Positions 1 through 8,974 of a stretch of DNA of 64,000 bases are shown here, in pieces. Numbering within the stretch: position 1 is the stretch's first letter; each line of letters opens with the position of its first letter. Source of the DNA: Aerophototrophica crusticola (GTDB taxonomy: Bacteria; Pseudomonadota; Alphaproteobacteria; Azospirillales; Azospirillaceae); contig MOEB01000002.1 of NCBI GenBank assembly GCA_001939945.1, positions 124,001 to 188,000 of the forward strand, given 5' to 3'. The position numbers were made by a program, and so were the translations under genes. The notes under the pieces are model-generated. The model made no database searches and had not been told where the DNA came from. It worked only from the letters and a program-made list of their open reading frames with translations.

Positions 1-1
1 C

Positions 2-232
2 GGCCGCATCAATGCCTATGAGGGGGCGATGAAGCCGGATGCCGCGCCCGACGCCCTGGCCCAGGCCTTGGACCGGAACCTGTACGGCTCCACCTTGCCC
101 GACCCGGCGGATGTCGCGACCATGGAGGCCTATGTCCGCGCCCAGGCCGCCGCCCTCGATTCCTTCCCGCCTGCGCGTCTGTTGGCGGGAGAGGTGGCCT
201 TCGCCCCGGCTCCAGGCCCGTCACACACGTAA
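2..232 (+). CDS. Ubiquinol-cytochrome c chaperone family protein (CBP3-like), C-terminal part
   Basis: The frame is open from the window edge to TAA at 230-232, giving about 76 C-terminal residues; the start lies outside the window. The residues around RINAYEGAM and LYGSTLPDPADVATMEAYVRAQ resemble the end of the Ubiq_cyt_C_chap family, which assists assembly of the cytochrome bc1 complex in mitochondria and alphaproteobacteria. The assignment leans on context: this family commonly precedes the DUF177 gene that follows here after 20 bp. The visible fragment is short, so the family call is moderate. Confidence 0.6.
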   Translation, partial: GRINAYEGAMKPDAAPDALAQALDRNLYGSTLPDPADVATMEAYVRAQAAALDSFPPARLLAGEVAFAPAPGPSHT

Positions 233-252
233 TTCCCAGGAGTAGCCTAGAA

Positions 253-840
253 ATGTCCCAGCCCCAGACCGTCGGCGGGTCCGCACCCGAGATGTCCCGC
301 GTCGTCATCGCGGACACGGTGAGCACCGGCGGGAAGTCCCTGACCATCGATTCCAAGCCGGAGGAGCGGGCCGCCCTCGCCAAGCGCTTCGACCTGGTCG
401 CCATCGACAGCCTGACCGCCACCCTGCGCCTGCGCCGCGTGCGGGGGGAGATGGTGAAGGTCACCGGCAGCCTGTCCGCGGATGTTGTGCAGACCTGCGT
501 CGTCACCCTGGACCCCGTGCCCGCCCATGTGGAGGAGGAGTTCAGCGCCCTGTTCGCCCCGGACCACCTTCTCCCCAAGGAGGAGGAAGAGGAGGAGATG
601 ACCTTCTCCGTGGAGATGCTGGAAGAGGACGTGCCCGAGGCCATGCCCGGCGGCCGCATCGACGTGGGCGAGCTGGTGGCCCAGCACCTGTCCCTGGCGC
701 TGGACCCCTATCCGCGCAAGGCAGGCATCAGCTTCGAGGAGATCGACGAGGGTGCGGAGCCCGATTCCGCCCCCGTCCAGGCCGAGCCGGCGAAGCCGAA
801 TCCCTTCGCCGCCCTTGCACGCTTAAAGAAGCCGTCATAA
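253..840 (+). CDS. DUF177 (YceD family) protein
   Basis: This 195-residue protein belongs to the DUF177/YceD family, found next to rpmF in most bacteria and linked to 23S rRNA/ribosome metabolism in plants and bacteria; the exact role is unsettled. The sequence shows the typical core [22 protein letters not shown], an acidic stretch around residues 108-116 (KEEEEEEM), and the C-terminal signature [16 protein letters not shown]. An AGGAG ribosome site lies about 10 bp before the ATG. It precedes rpmF in the conserved order DUF177-rpmF-plsX-fabH. Confidence 0.9.
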   Translation: MSQPQTVGGSAPEMSRVVIADTVSTGGKSLTIDSKPEERAALAKRFDLVAIDSLTATLRLRRVRGEMVKVTGSLSADVVQTCVVTLDPVPAHVEEEFSALFAPDHLLPKEEEEEEMTFSVEMLEEDVPEAMPGGRIDVGELVAQHLSLALDPYPRKAGISFEEIDEGAEPDSAPVQAEPAKPNPFAALARLKKPS

Positions 841-896
841 ATACGGGTTTCGCGCTTGCCCCGGCTGGTGGTTTCCAGTATTCAAGCGCTCCTGTC

Positions 897-920
897 AGGC
901 GGCCCTCCCGGGGGCCGCCT
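897..920 (+). terminator. Hairpin between the DUF177 gene and rpmF
   Basis: A 9-bp perfect stem (AGGCGGCCC at 897-905 with GGGCCGCCT at 912-920) is followed only by AAAAC, with no T run. It may be a weak terminator, an attenuator or a stabilising 5' structure in the rpmF leader. The function is inferred from position. Confidence 0.4.
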
Positions 921-980
921 AAAACATTGTTTGGCCGGGCGTCGGGCTTGGCCGCCTGTCCCCATCGCGAGTGTAAGACC

Positions 981-1172
981 ATGGCTGTTCCCAAGAAGAA
1001 GACCTCCAAGTCGCGGCGTGACATGCGCCGTTCGCACCACGCCCTCACGGCCGCCGCCTACAATGAGTGCAAGAATTGTGGTGAGCTGAAGCGCCCGCAC
1101 CACGTCTGCGGCTCGTGCGGCCACTATGACGGCCGTGAGGTCGCCGCTGCCGCCCCGGCCGCGACCGCCTGA
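981..1172 (+). CDS. rpmF: 50S ribosomal protein L32
   Basis: The 63-residue product starts [20 protein letters not shown], the characteristic L32 N-terminus. It carries a zinc-ribbon pattern of two CxxC pairs ([17 protein letters not shown]). The frame stays open upstream to 927, but family alignment fixes the start at 981. It is a large-subunit ribosomal protein located between the DUF177 gene and plsX, as in most proteobacteria. Confidence 0.97.
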   Translation: MAVPKKKTSKSRRDMRRSHHALTAAAYNECKNCGELKRPHHVCGSCGHYDGREVAAAAPAATA

Positions 1173-1203
1173 CGACCAGCCAGCGTAAGGACGCCCGACG
1201 GCC

Positions 1204-2301
1204 GTGACCGCGCGCTTGCGCATCGCCCTGGACGCCATGGGCGGCGACCATGCACCAGACATGGTCGTCGCCGGTGCGGACCTTGCCCGTGAGCGCTGCC
1301 CCAACGTCTCCTACCTGTTTGTGGGCGACGAGGCCAAGATCCGGGCCCTGCTGGAAAAACATCCTGCGGTAAAAGCTATCGCCGAGGTCCGGCACACGCC
1401 GGACTTCGTCGCGATGGACGCGAAGCCGTCCCAGGCCCTCCGGGGCGGGCGGAACAGCTCCATGCGCCTTGCCATCGACGCGGTGGCGGCGGGCGATGCC
1501 GCATGCGTGGTCTCCGCCGGCAATACCGGCGCGCTGATGGCCATCGCCAAGTTCGTGCTGAAAACCCTGCCGGGCATCGACCGGCCGGCCATCGCCAGCT
1601 TCTTCCCTACCCTGAAGGGGGAGAGCGTGATGCTGGATCTGGGCGCGAACCTGGAATGCGACGCCCAGAACCTGGTGCAGTTCGCCGTCATGGGCACGGT
1701 GTTCAGCCGCACGGTCCTGGGCCTTCTGGAACCCACCATCGGCCTGCTGAACGTGGGCTCGGAGGAGCAGAAGGGCCACGAGTCGATCCGCCAAGCGGCC
1801 GCCGCCCTGCGCGCGACCCCCCTGGCCAAGAATTTCCACGGCTTCGTGGAAGGCAACGACATCGCCGCCGGCACGGTGGACGTGGTCGTGACCGACGGTT
1901 TCACAGGCAACGTCGCCCTGAAGACGGCCGAGGGCACGGCAAAGCTCTATGCGGAGTTCCTGCGCCGCACGTTCGGCTCCTCCCTCATGGCGAAGCTGGG
2001 CTACCTGCTGGCCCGCGGTGCCTTCCAGAAGCTGAAGCTGCGCACCGACCCGCGCCGTTACAACGGCGCCATGTTCCTGGGGCTGCGCGGCGTCTGCGTG
2101 AAAAGCCATGGCGGCACCGACGCCGTCGGCTTCGCCAACGCAATTTCCGTTGCCTTCAACCTGGCGACCAACCAGTTCAATGAGAAGATCGGGGCGGAGT
2201 TGGCGAAGCTCCAGGCGGCGCTGGCCGCCGCCCCCGAGGGTAACCCCATCGCCGGCCCCGATACCCCGCCGGCCGACCCGTCAAAGGTGGCTGCAGTCTG
2301 A
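1204..2301 (+). CDS. plsX: Phosphate acyltransferase PlsX
   Basis: PlsX converts acyl-ACP and phosphate into acyl-phosphate, the acyl donor for PlsY in phospholipid synthesis. The 365-residue protein begins with the family signature [13 protein letters not shown] and contains [24 protein letters not shown] and [17 protein letters not shown], all typical of PlsX. The start is GTG, with TAAGGA upstream. Its stop overlaps the fabH ATG by one base (2301), so translation of the two lipid genes is probably coupled. Confidence 0.96.
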   Translation: MTARLRIALDAMGGDHAPDMVVAGADLARERCPNVSYLFVGDEAKIRALLEKHPAVKAIAEVRHTPDFVAMDAKPSQALRGGRNSSMRLAIDAVAAGDAACVVSAGNTGALMAIAKFVLKTLPGIDRPAIASFFPTLKGESVMLDLGANLECDAQNLVQFAVMGTVFSRTVLGLLEPTIGLLNVGSEEQKGHESIRQAAAALRATPLAKNFHGFVEGNDIAAGTVDVVVTDGFTGNVALKTAEGTAKLYAEFLRRTFGSSLMAKLGYLLARGAFQKLKLRTDPRRYNGAMFLGLRGVCVKSHGGTDAVGFANAISVAFNLATNQFNEKIGAELAKLQAALAAAPEGNPIAGPDTPPADPSKVAAV

Positions 2302-3275
2302 TGCCGATCCGTTCCGTCATCCTGGGCTGCGGCTCCTATCTCCCCGCCCGGATCCTCTCCAACCAGGACCTCGCGTCCATGGTGGACACGTCCGACGAGT
2401 GGATCGTGGAGCGGACGGGCATCAAGACCCGCCACATCGCCGCGGAGGGGGAGACAACCGCCGACCTGGCCGAGAAGGCTGCCCGCGCGGCCCTGGCCCA
2501 TGCGGGTGTGGAGGTGTCGGAGCTGGATCTGATCGTCCTGGCCACCGCGACCCCGGACAACACCTTCCCCGCCACCGCCACCAAGGTGCAGCAGCGCCTG
2601 GGCATGACCCGGGGCGCCGCCTTCGACGTGCAGGCGGTCTGCTCCGGCTTCATCTACGCCCTGTCCGTTGCTGACAATTTCATCAAAGCGGGCCAGGCCA
2701 GGACGGTTCTGGTCATCGGGGCGGAAACCTTTTCCCGCATCCTGGACTGGACCGACCGGGGCACCTGCGTCCTGTTCGGCGACGGGGCCGGCGCCGTCGT
2801 CCTGCGGGCGACGGAAGGGAAGGGGGATGCCACCGACCAAGGCATCCTCTCCACCCACCTGCACTCCGACGGCCGCCACCATGACCTGCTCTATGTGGAT
2901 GGCGGCCCGTCCAGCACCCAGACCGTGGGCCACCTCCGCATGCGCGGGCAGGAGGTGTTCAAGCACGCCGTGGTGAACCTGGCCGAAGTGGTGCATGAGG
3001 CGCTGTCCGCCAACGGGCTGGAAGCATCTGCCATCGACTGGCTGATCCCGCACCAGGCCAACCGCCGCATCATCGAGGGCACGGGCCGCAAGCTGCGCCT
3101 GCCGCCGGAGAAGGTGGTGCTGACCGTGGACCACCACGGCAATACCTCCGCCGCCTCCATCCCGCTGGCCCTGTGCGAGGCGGTGCTGGATGGGCGCATC
3201 AAGCGGGGTGATGTGCTGCTGCTGGAGGCCATGGGTGGTGGTTTCACCTGGGGCGCCGCCCTGGTCCGTTGGTAG
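2301..3275 (+). CDS. fabH: 3-oxoacyl-ACP synthase III (beta-ketoacyl-ACP synthase III)
   Basis: FabH starts fatty-acid synthesis by condensing acetyl-CoA with malonyl-ACP. The 324-residue sequence shows the full catalytic triad context: Cys in [11 protein letters not shown] (about residue 115), His in IPHQANRRI (about 250) and Asn in [10 protein letters not shown] (about 280). The N-terminus [13 protein letters not shown] and the C-terminal [13 protein letters not shown] are family-typical. An AAAGGTGG ribosome site lies within the plsX end, and the ATG overlaps the plsX stop. Confidence 0.97.
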   Translation: MPIRSVILGCGSYLPARILSNQDLASMVDTSDEWIVERTGIKTRHIAAEGETTADLAEKAARAALAHAGVEVSELDLIVLATATPDNTFPATATKVQQRLGMTRGAAFDVQAVCSGFIYALSVADNFIKAGQARTVLVIGAETFSRILDWTDRGTCVLFGDGAGAVVLRATEGKGDATDQGILSTHLHSDGRHHDLLYVDGGPSSTQTVGHLRMRGQEVFKHAVVNLAEVVHEALSANGLEASAIDWLIPHQANRRIIEGTGRKLRLPPEKVVLTVDHHGNTSAASIPLALCEAVLDGRIKRGDVLLLEAMGGGFTWGAALVRW

Positions 3276-3427
3276 GGTGCCACCTTTTCCGGTTGAATAC
3301 CACGGAGCGATAGCGTTTCCCGCAGGTGAGCAACGGGGCGCAACTCTCTGGAATTGACGGATTTCCGGCGTGGAAGTACGGTTCAACCATGGGCCCCGGC
3401 CATCGGGGCGTCCTGGGGGGACTCACC

Positions 3428-3745
3428 ATGTCGAATACCGTCACGCGCGCCCAGTTGAGCGAGGCCGTGTACCAGGAGGTCGGGCTCTCGCGGAACGAAT
3501 CCGCCGACTTGGTGGAAAGCGTGCTGGATGAGATCGCTGACGCCCTGGCACGCGGCGACATGGTCAAGATCTCCTCCTTCGGCAGCTTCGCAGTCCGCGC
3601 AAAGGGCCAGCGGGTGGGCCGCAACCCCAAGACGGGGGAGGAGGTGCCGATCCTGCCACGGCGCGTCCTCGTCTTCCGTGCCTCCCACGTGCTGAAGAAC
3701 CGTATCAATGAGCGCTTCGGCGCCGAGCGGTCCGTGCAGGCATGA
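3428..3745 (+). CDS. ihfA: Integration host factor subunit alpha
   Basis: The 105-residue DNA-bending protein (HU/IHF fold) forms a heterodimer with IhfB and acts in transcription, replication and recombination. The chosen start gives [20 protein letters not shown]; the frame runs open to 3326, but those 34 residues do not match the family. The signature [12 protein letters not shown], containing the DNA-intercalating proline of the beta arm, is intact. It overlaps the following MerR-type gene by ATGA (3742-3745), as is common in Rhodospirillales. Confidence 0.95.
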   Translation: MSNTVTRAQLSEAVYQEVGLSRNESADLVESVLDEIADALARGDMVKISSFGSFAVRAKGQRVGRNPKTGEEVPILPRRVLVFRASHVLKNRINERFGAERSVQA

Positions 3746-4296
3746 CGATGGCCGACCCCGCCGGCGCGGGCACTCGGCCCGCGGGGAAGTCCGCCACCGC
3801 CTTCCGCACCATTAGTGAGGTGTCGGAGGAGCTGGACGTCCCCCAGCATGTGCTTCGCTTCTGGGAAACCAAATTCCCGCAGATCAAGCCGCTGAAGCGT
3901 GGCGGGGGCCGGCGTTACTACCGTCCTGACGATGTCGAGCTGCTGCGCCGGATTCAGGCCCTGCTGTATCGGGAAGGCTACACGATCAAGGGCGTGCAGC
4001 GCCTGCTGAAGGAAGCCAAGGGCCAGGCCGCCGCGCTACCCGTAGGTCCTGCCGCCAAGCCGGTCGTCAGCCTGTTCGACGACTCCACGGAATCCAGCGA
4101 GGATTTCCCGGCAGAGGATGAGTTGCCGCCGGAAGACGGCCAGGCGGTGGAGGATGAGGCCCCGGAGGACACGGAAACGGCCCCGGCGCCTCCCCTGGTC
4201 GCGCCGACGCGGGCCGCTCTGGCCCCGGAAACCCGCGCGGGGTTGGAGAACCTGCTCCAAGACCTGCTGGACCTACGGCAACTGCTGAGGCGCTAG
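3742..4296 (+). CDS. MerR family transcriptional regulator
   Basis: The N-terminal MerR-type winged helix is clear (residues about 14-80: [20 protein letters not shown], followed by [19 protein letters not shown] and [14 protein letters not shown]). The C-terminal 100 residues are acidic and low in complexity, ending in a short helix [15 protein letters not shown]. No cysteine cluster for metal sensing is visible, so the effector is unknown. The downstream-of-ihfA position is conserved in alphaproteobacteria. Translation is probably coupled to ihfA through the ATGA overlap. Confidence 0.9.
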   Translation: MTMADPAGAGTRPAGKSATAFRTISEVSEELDVPQHVLRFWETKFPQIKPLKRGGGRRYYRPDDVELLRRIQALLYREGYTIKGVQRLLKEAKGQAAALPVGPAAKPVVSLFDDSTESSEDFPAEDELPPEDGQAVEDEAPEDTETAPAPPLVAPTRAALAPETRAGLENLLQDLLDLRQLLRR

Positions 4297-4333
4297 ACCC
4301 GTTTCCAGTCGGCGGCAAACGGGTCTAACCCGT
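4294..4333 (+). repeat. Overlapping inverted repeats at the end of the MerR-type gene
   Basis: TAGACCCGTTT (4294-4304, including the stop codon) is perfectly complementary to AAACGGGTCTA (4317-4327). The second arm can alternatively pair with ACCCGT at 4328-4333 across only three bases. The three arms thus define two mutually exclusive hairpins. There is no T run, so plain Rho-independent termination is doubtful. Confidence 0.5.
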
Positions 4334-4434
4334 AGGCCTGGCTGGAGCGAAGCGCAAGCCCGACAGCAAAGCCGAGCATCCATACCATCTCGCAGACAAA
4401 GCCCGCGCCGCCCCTTAGTTGAGCCGCGCCACCA

Positions 4435-5019
4435 TCACGACAGGCGCGTTGCCGGGGGCTCCCCCGCATAACGGCGCAGCACGTCGCGCACGGCCAGCAC
4501 CTTGCGCGCATAGTCCCGTGCCCGTGGCTCATCCAGCCAGGTGTGGTAGCGGCCTATTGCCAGCTCCGGGTCCCGTGGCGACGAATCGATGGCTTCCCGC
4601 AAGATGCCGGCACCGATCCGCAGGTTGATGGTGGGGTTCAGCAGGTGGGCCAACACCGGCACCCGGTTTCCGTGCCAGCGTACGTTCACCTGCATCCAGC
4701 CCAGGTCCGACTCCTTCACGCTTTCCGCCGGCAGGGTGTCCAGCAGTTTCACGGCGGATTCGTAGTCGTCGGGGTAGTGGGACTGTTCCGGCGCCCGGAT
4801 CGCATAGGGCCAAGGCCCCTCCCGGTTACCCCGGCGATGGCGGCTCTCCACCCAGCCCACGGCATAGAGCAGGTAGGGATCCAGCCGCGCCAACTGCCCG
4901 GCATCGGCCCAGGCCGTCCCCCGCAGGGTAAAGCGCTGGGCTTGAGCGCGCGCTTCCTTCGCCAGCAAACCGAAGGCGGCGGAACCGGCAAGCAGGCTGC
5001 GGCGGGAAAGTTCAATCAT
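4435..5019 (-). CDS. Secreted lytic transglycosylase-like protein
   Basis: The 194-residue protein begins MIELSRRSLLAGSAAFGLLA, a Tat-like signal with twin arginines and an Ala-x-Ala site near residue 26. The mature part has the lysozyme-like SLT fold: YAVGWVESRH with the likely catalytic Glu, SDLGWMQVN (equivalent to the GLMQVN motif), LNPTINLRIGAGILRE and a C-terminal IGRYHTW. It probably cleaves peptidoglycan in the periplasm. The frame extends 20 codons upstream, but those residues do not look like a leader. It is a lone gene; the partner system is not visible. Confidence 0.85.
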   Translation of the reverse strand: MIELSRRSLLAGSAAFGLLAKEARAQAQRFTLRGTAWADAGQLARLDPYLLYAVGWVESRHRRGNREGPWPYAIRAPEQSHYPDDYESAVKLLDTLPAESVKESDLGWMQVNVRWHGNRVPVLAHLLNPTINLRIGAGILREAIDSSPRDPELAIGRYHTWLDEPRARDYARKVLAVRDVLRRYAGEPPATRLS

Positions 5020-5243
5020 CCGGGATGGGCATGGTTGGGCTAACCCCGGAGGATTACGCCGGGCCGCCGCGTCGGGCAAGGATCAAGGATGGGACGACGG
5101 CTTTGACGGTCTTCAATGCCGTTCCAGACCGCTGTCGAGCCAACCCCTGGTCCGACATATCGGCCAAGAATTACATGAAAACAGCGTGTTAGCAGTCGGT
5201 TCCCGACCTCCACCGAAATGATGAAAAAACCTGATTTCAGGCG

Positions 5244-5272
5244 TTGCATCCCAGGGGGGGCATGGCTATAGT
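5244..5272 (+). promoter_or_regulatory. Sigma-70-like promoter of tRNA-Pro
   Basis: TTGCAT (5244-5249) and TATAGT (5267-5272) are separated by 17 bp and lie 36 bp before the mature tRNA 5' end. The spacing and hexamers fit a housekeeping promoter. This is read from the sequence and not confirmed. Confidence 0.6.
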
Positions 5273-5308
5273 CCGCGCCCGGACCGGGGAACTGGTCCAC
5301 GGAACGGT

Positions 5309-5385
5309 CGGAGCGTAGCGCAGCCTGGTAGCGCATCAGTCTGGGGGACTGGGGGTCGCTGGTTCGAATCCAGTCGCTCCGACCA
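5309..5385 (+). tRNA. tRNA-Pro (anticodon GGG)
   Basis: The cloverleaf is complete. The acceptor stem CGGAGCG (5309-5315) pairs with CGCTCCG, followed by discriminator A and an encoded CCA (5383-5385). The D arm is GCGCAGCCTGGTAGCGC and the T arm contains GGTTCGAATCC. The anticodon loop CTGGGGG gives anticodon GGG (5343-5345 region), reading CCC/CCU proline codons. Confidence 0.95.
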
Positions 5386-5413
5386 TCCCCGCCCCTCCCC
5401 AAGGGCGGACCTT

Positions 5414-5719
5414 TCAAACAGTATCAGTCAGTTCGGCCAGCCCGGGCAGGATCTCCTGCCCAGGGCTTGCGCCGTTCTCCGTGGCCACGCGCCGCCCTTC
5501 CTCGGTCAGGCGACAGACCATCCAATCCGGCATCGTGGGATTGGCGAACCAGGGCTCTGCCCAACCCAGCTCGATGCAGCGACGCACCAGGGTCTTCGGC
5601 ACTTTCCCACCCTTTTTGTCGAACAGGGGGAGCTTGCCGCCTGCCTGGTCCAGGCCCCGTCGCAGCCAGGCGCGCTGCTGGGCGGTGGGCTGCTGGACGG
5701 GTAAACGCGATCTGTTCAT
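5414..5719 (-). CDS. Small winged-helix-like hypothetical protein
   Basis: I do not recognise a named family for this 101-residue protein. The chosen start (MNRSRLPVQQPTAQQ) skips 32 upstream codons of low-quality sequence. The protein has a helix AQQRAWLRRGLDQAGG, a basic turn DKKGGKVPKTLVRRCIELGWAEPW and an ending MVCRLTEEGRRVA. This resembles a winged-helix layout of recognition helix, wing and TEEGR motif seen in small DNA-binding proteins. It lies between tRNA-Pro and the divergent cutA; the function is unknown. Confidence 0.65.
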   Translation of the reverse strand: MNRSRLPVQQPTAQQRAWLRRGLDQAGGKLPLFDKKGGKVPKTLVRRCIELGWAEPWFANPTMPDWMVCRLTEEGRRVATENGASPGQEILPGLAELTDTV

Positions 5720-5813
5720 GGCCGATGGCACCCTGGGCATCGGGGTGGGACGTCGCCGGGATGCTACGCTAAGCTCCGCACCCATGAAAATGCCGTCGCA
5801 GCCGGGGGTTGCC

Positions 5814-6155
5814 ATGCCGGATCAGGATCTGCCTGTCGTCTTCGCGTACATCACTGCCGGGAACCTGGAGGAAGGCGAACGCATTGGCCGCGCGCTCGTG
5901 GAGGAGGGGCTGGCCGCCTGCACGAACCTGCTGCCCGGCATGCGCTCCATCTACCGCTGGAAGGGTGCCGTTGAGCAGGCGGAGGAGGTGGTCCTGATCG
6001 CCAAGACCCGCGCCGACCGCTTCGACTCGCTGGCAGCCAGGGTCCGGGCCTTGCACAGCTATGACACGCCCTGCGTCGTGGCCCTGCCGGTCACGGCCGG
6101 CTCGGCGCCCTACCTGCGGTGGATCGCGTCGGAGAGCACCCAACCCCACGACTGA
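5814..6155 (+). CDS. cutA: Divalent-cation tolerance protein CutA
   Basis: CutA is a small trimeric PII-like protein linked to metal tolerance, though its molecular role remains uncertain. The 113-residue product carries the family features FAYITAGNLEEGERIGRALVEEGLAACTNLLP, then IYRWKGAVEQAEEVVLIAKT and the ending YDTPCVVALPV, including the conserved Cys in AACTN. A GGGGG element precedes the ATG at 5814. An in-frame ATG at 5784 would add 10 residues and lacks a ribosome site. Confidence 0.93.
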   Translation: MPDQDLPVVFAYITAGNLEEGERIGRALVEEGLAACTNLLPGMRSIYRWKGAVEQAEEVVLIAKTRADRFDSLAARVRALHSYDTPCVVALPVTAGSAPYLRWIASESTQPHD

Positions 6156-6344
6156 ACGGCAGCCCTGCATTTCTGCGGTCTCTGCCGCGCGGAACCCGCA
6201 GCACTGTCATAGCGTTGTCACCTCCGCACAGGGAGGCTTGCCTCCGGAAGCGTCTGCTACCCCTTTCGAAGGGATTGGCAGGCGCGTGTCGCGGCTTATC
6301 TGCTGAATCCGGCAGGTAAGCGCGGCGAGTGAAGGAACCGCAGT

Positions 6345-6767
6345 ATGCAGCAGGAGTCAGGCCACGGGGACCCCATGCGGGTGTTGATCGTCGAGGATGA
6401 GGCGATCACCGCCCTGCACCTGGAGTCGCTGGTCAGCCAGCTCGGGTATGAGGTGTGCTCCGTCGAGGCGACGGGGGAGGGGGCCGTGGCCGCCGCGGCC
6501 GCGCACAAGCCTGACCTGGTGCTGATGGATGTCCGCTTGGCGGGGGAGCTGGACGGCATCGCCGCCGCCTGCCAGATCCGTCGCCAATTCGGCATCCCGT
6601 CGCTGCTGGTCACCGCCTACAGCGACGACCGCACCAAGCAGCGGGCGGAGCATTGCAAGACCATGGGCATGCTGTCCAAGCCCTACACCGCCACCCAGGT
6701 GGAGCAGATGCTGGCCCGCGCCACCACGGCCCTGGGCGGGGAGATGGGCGGCACCTGCGAGGCGTGA
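6345..6767 (+). CDS. Single-domain response regulator (CheY-like)
   Basis: The 140-residue protein is a receiver domain without an output domain. Key residues are visible: acidic pocket VEDEA, phospho-acceptor Asp in LVLMDVRLAGELDG, Thr/Ser-type switch in LLVTAYSD, and the conserved Lys in MLSKPYT. The AAGGA site before 6345 supports this start; an in-frame ATG at 6375 begins right at the receiver core. No kinase is adjacent, so it probably acts by protein interaction or in a phosphorelay. The 190 bp before it hold only a short hairpin (GGAGGCTTGCCTCC). Confidence 0.9.
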   Translation: MQQESGHGDPMRVLIVEDEAITALHLESLVSQLGYEVCSVEATGEGAVAAAAAHKPDLVLMDVRLAGELDGIAAACQIRRQFGIPSLLVTAYSDDRTKQRAEHCKTMGMLSKPYTATQVEQMLARATTALGGEMGGTCEA

Positions 6768-6841
6768 CCTCTGCCTGACCTACGTCAAATCTGGGCCCGC
6801 CCGGCTTGACCCGCCGGGCCACCCCGGTTAGACAGCCCCCC

Positions 6842-6972
6842 ACATTGGGGAGTAGTCGGCCGTCCCGTCCCGGGGCGGCGCCCGCGTCAACAGACTTGGC
6901 GCCCGTCCGTCGGGCCCATGGTGCGGGCAGCGTCCCCCGGCCTACCCAGGCCGGGCCGTGTGGCGAGACCGA
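6842..6972 (+). promoter_or_regulatory. yybP-ykoY (manganese) riboswitch
   Basis: The leader upstream of mntP carries the hallmarks of the yybP-ykoY Mn2+ riboswitch: GGGGAGTAG (6847-6855), the distal CGTCAACAGACTTGGC segment (6885-6900) and the closing GGCGAGACCG (6962-6971). Intervening GC-rich arms can form the paired helices. The segment after the aptamer to the ATG at 7044 contains further GC hairpins that could be the expression platform. Mn2+ binding normally turns on exporters of the MntP type, matching the gene behind it. Confidence 0.85.
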
Positions 6973-7043
6973 TGGCGCACCGACCCCGCGGCCGGCGGGG
7001 ATAGCTGCGTCATTGGACCGTCCGGCCGCCGGGATGCCTTCCC

Positions 7044-7610
7044 ATGATCGCCACCACCGTCCTCGCCCTGGCCCTCAGTCTGGCCATGGACGCCTTTGCC
7101 GCCGCCCTGGGCAAGGGCGCCAGCCTCAACCGCCCCTCCTGGTCCAACGCCCTGAAGGTCGGGGCCGTCTTCGGCCTGTTCCAGATGGTGATGCCCCTGG
7201 TGGGGTTCGGCTTGGGCGTCGCCTTCGCCGGCCTGATCGAGGCCGTGGACCATTGGGTCGCCTTCGGCCTGCTGGCCGCCATCGGCCTGCGCATGGTGTG
7301 GGAGGCCTGGGACGCCGACCCGGGTGAGATGGCGGGCCGCTCCGACCTCGCCCTCACCACCCTGTTCGTGGCGGGCCTCGCCACCTCGATCGACGCCCTG
7401 GCCGTGGGCGTGCCCCTGGCCCTGTTCGATGAGCCCATCGTGATGAGCGCCGCAGTGATCGGCCTCGTCACCTTCGCGCTCAGCACCCTGGGCGTCCTGC
7501 TGGGTCGCGCCGTCGGCCCCGTCTTCGGCCGCTGGGCCGTGGGGGCGGGCGGCTTGGGCCTGCTGGCCCTCGGTACCAAGATCCTGGTGGAGCACACGCT
7601 GGGGGCGTGA
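7044..7610 (+). CDS. mntP: Manganese efflux pump MntP
   Basis: MntP exports Mn2+ across the inner membrane. The 188-residue protein has about six transmembrane segments and an internal duplication typical of the family: LALSLAMDAFAAALGKG near the N-terminus is echoed by VAGLATSIDALAVGVPLAL in the second half, each with the conserved Asp. KVGAVFGLFQMVMPLVGF is also characteristic. A yybP-ykoY riboswitch in its leader makes Mn-responsive expression very likely. It converges on metY. Confidence 0.94.
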   Translation: MIATTVLALALSLAMDAFAAALGKGASLNRPSWSNALKVGAVFGLFQMVMPLVGFGLGVAFAGLIEAVDHWVAFGLLAAIGLRMVWEAWDADPGEMAGRSDLALTTLFVAGLATSIDALAVGVPLALFDEPIVMSAAVIGLVTFALSTLGVLLGRAVGPVFGRWAVGAGGLGLLALGTKILVEHTLGA

Positions 7611-7621
7611 CCCCCAGCGTG
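7595..7621. terminator. Bidirectional hairpin between mntP and metY
   Basis: CACGCTGGGGG (7595-7605) pairs perfectly over 11 bp with CCCCCAGCGTG (7611-7621) around a 5-base loop containing the mntP TGA. It sits between two convergent genes only 24 bp apart and lacks a T run. It probably limits read-through in both directions. Confidence 0.55.
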
Positions 7622-7634
7622 GCATTCCAACCAC

Positions 7635-8930
7635 TTACCCCAGCTTGTTCAGCGCCCGGTCCAGGTCGGCGATGATGTCGTCCACGCTCTCCAGGCCGAC
7701 GGAGATGCGGATCACGTCCGGCGTGGCGCCCGCCGCCTTCAGACCCTCGGGCGAGAGCTGCCGGTGGGTGGTGCTGGCCGGGTGGATGATCAGGGACCTT
7801 GTGTCGCCGATGTTCGCCAGATGGCTGAACAGCTCCACCGACTCCACCATCCTGACGCCCTCCTCGTACCCGCCCTTGAGGCCGAAGGTGAAGACCGCCC
7901 CCGCGCCGTTGGGCAGGTAGCGCTTGGCGAGGGCATGGTACGGGCTGTCCGGCAGGCCGGCATAGTTCACCCAGGCCACGGCCGGGTGGCCCTTCAGGAA
8001 CTCCGCCACCGCCTTGGCATTGGCGCAGTGCCGCTCCATCCGCAGGGCCAGCGTCTCCACCCCCGCGATGGTCAGGAAGGCGTTCAGCGGCGCCATGGAC
8101 GGGCCCAGGTCGCGCAGCCCGATGGCATGGCCGTGGATGGTGAAGGCCAGGTGGCCGAAGGTGTCGGCGAAGCGCAGGCCGTGGTAGCCCGGCTCCGGCT
8201 CGCTCAGCGCCGGGAACTTGCCGTTCCGCCAGTCGAACTTGCCGCTGTCGATGACGATGCCGCCCACGCTGTTGCCATGGCCGGACAGGAACTTGGTGGT
8301 GGAATGCACCACCAGCGTCGCCCCGTGCTCGATGGGCCGGCACAGGTAGGGCGTGGCCATGGTGTTGTCCACGATCAGCGGGATGCCCGCCGCGTCGGCC
8401 ACGTCGGCGATGGCCCGAATGTCGCAGACCACGCCGCCGGGGTTGGCCAGGCTCTCGATGAACAGGGCCTTGGTGCGGGGGGTGATGGCCTTGCGGAAGT
8501 TCTCCGGGTCGTCCGGGTCCACGAAGGTCACCTTCCAGCCGAAGGCGCGGGGGAAGCTGTTGGCGAACTGGTTCAGCGACCCGCCATAAAGCTTTTTGCT
8601 GGCCACCAGCTCGTCCCCCGGCCCCATCAGGGGGAACAAGGCCAGGATCTGCGCCGCGTGGCCGGAACTGGTGCAGGTGCCGCCGACGCCGCCCTCTAGG
8701 TTGGCCAGCTTCTCCTCAAGCACAGCCACGGTCGGGTTGGTCAGGCGGCTATAGATGAAGCCCACCTTCTGCAGGTTGAACAGGGCCGCCGCCTCGTCCA
8801 CGTCCTCGAAGACGAAGCTGGTGGTCTGGTAGATGGGCGTGGCCCGGGCGCCGGTGGCCGGGTCCGGGGCGGAGCCGGCATGGATGGCGCGGGTCTCGAA
8901 CCCGAAGCTGCGCGGCGACTCGTCGGTCAT
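7635..8930 (-). CDS. metY: O-acetylhomoserine aminocarboxypropyltransferase (sulfhydrylase)
   Basis: This PLP enzyme of the Cys/Met metabolism family makes homocysteine (or methionine) from O-acetylhomoserine and sulfide. The 431-residue protein starts [19 protein letters not shown]; 50 upstream codons in frame are rejected as non-family sequence. Family motifs are [25 protein letters not shown], the cofactor stretch [11 protein letters not shown] and the PLP lysine in [13 protein letters not shown]. Length and motifs fit MetY rather than cystathionine lyases. It is a single gene converging on mntP. Confidence 0.92.
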   Translation of the reverse strand: MTDESPRSFGFETRAIHAGSAPDPATGARATPIYQTTSFVFEDVDEAAALFNLQKVGFIYSRLTNPTVAVLEEKLANLEGGVGGTCTSSGHAAQILALFPLMGPGDELVASKKLYGGSLNQFANSFPRAFGWKVTFVDPDDPENFRKAITPRTKALFIESLANPGGVVCDIRAIADVADAAGIPLIVDNTMATPYLCRPIEHGATLVVHSTTKFLSGHGNSVGGIVIDSGKFDWRNGKFPALSEPEPGYHGLRFADTFGHLAFTIHGHAIGLRDLGPSMAPLNAFLTIAGVETLALRMERHCANAKAVAEFLKGHPAVAWVNYAGLPDSPYHALAKRYLPNGAGAVFTFGLKGGYEEGVRMVESVELFSHLANIGDTRSLIIHPASTTHRQLSPEGLKAAGATPDVIRISVGLESVDDIIADLDRALNKLG

Positions 8931-8974
8931 GGTGGTTCTCCCTGTGCCCCGTCCAAGGGGTCTCGTTAGTCTAG

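Noticed and set aside
4435-5079. Upstream start at 5079 for the lytic transglycosylase-like gene
   Set aside because: The additional 20 residues (Pro/Arg-rich) precede a clean Tat-like signal peptide beginning at 5019, so the shorter form is more plausible.
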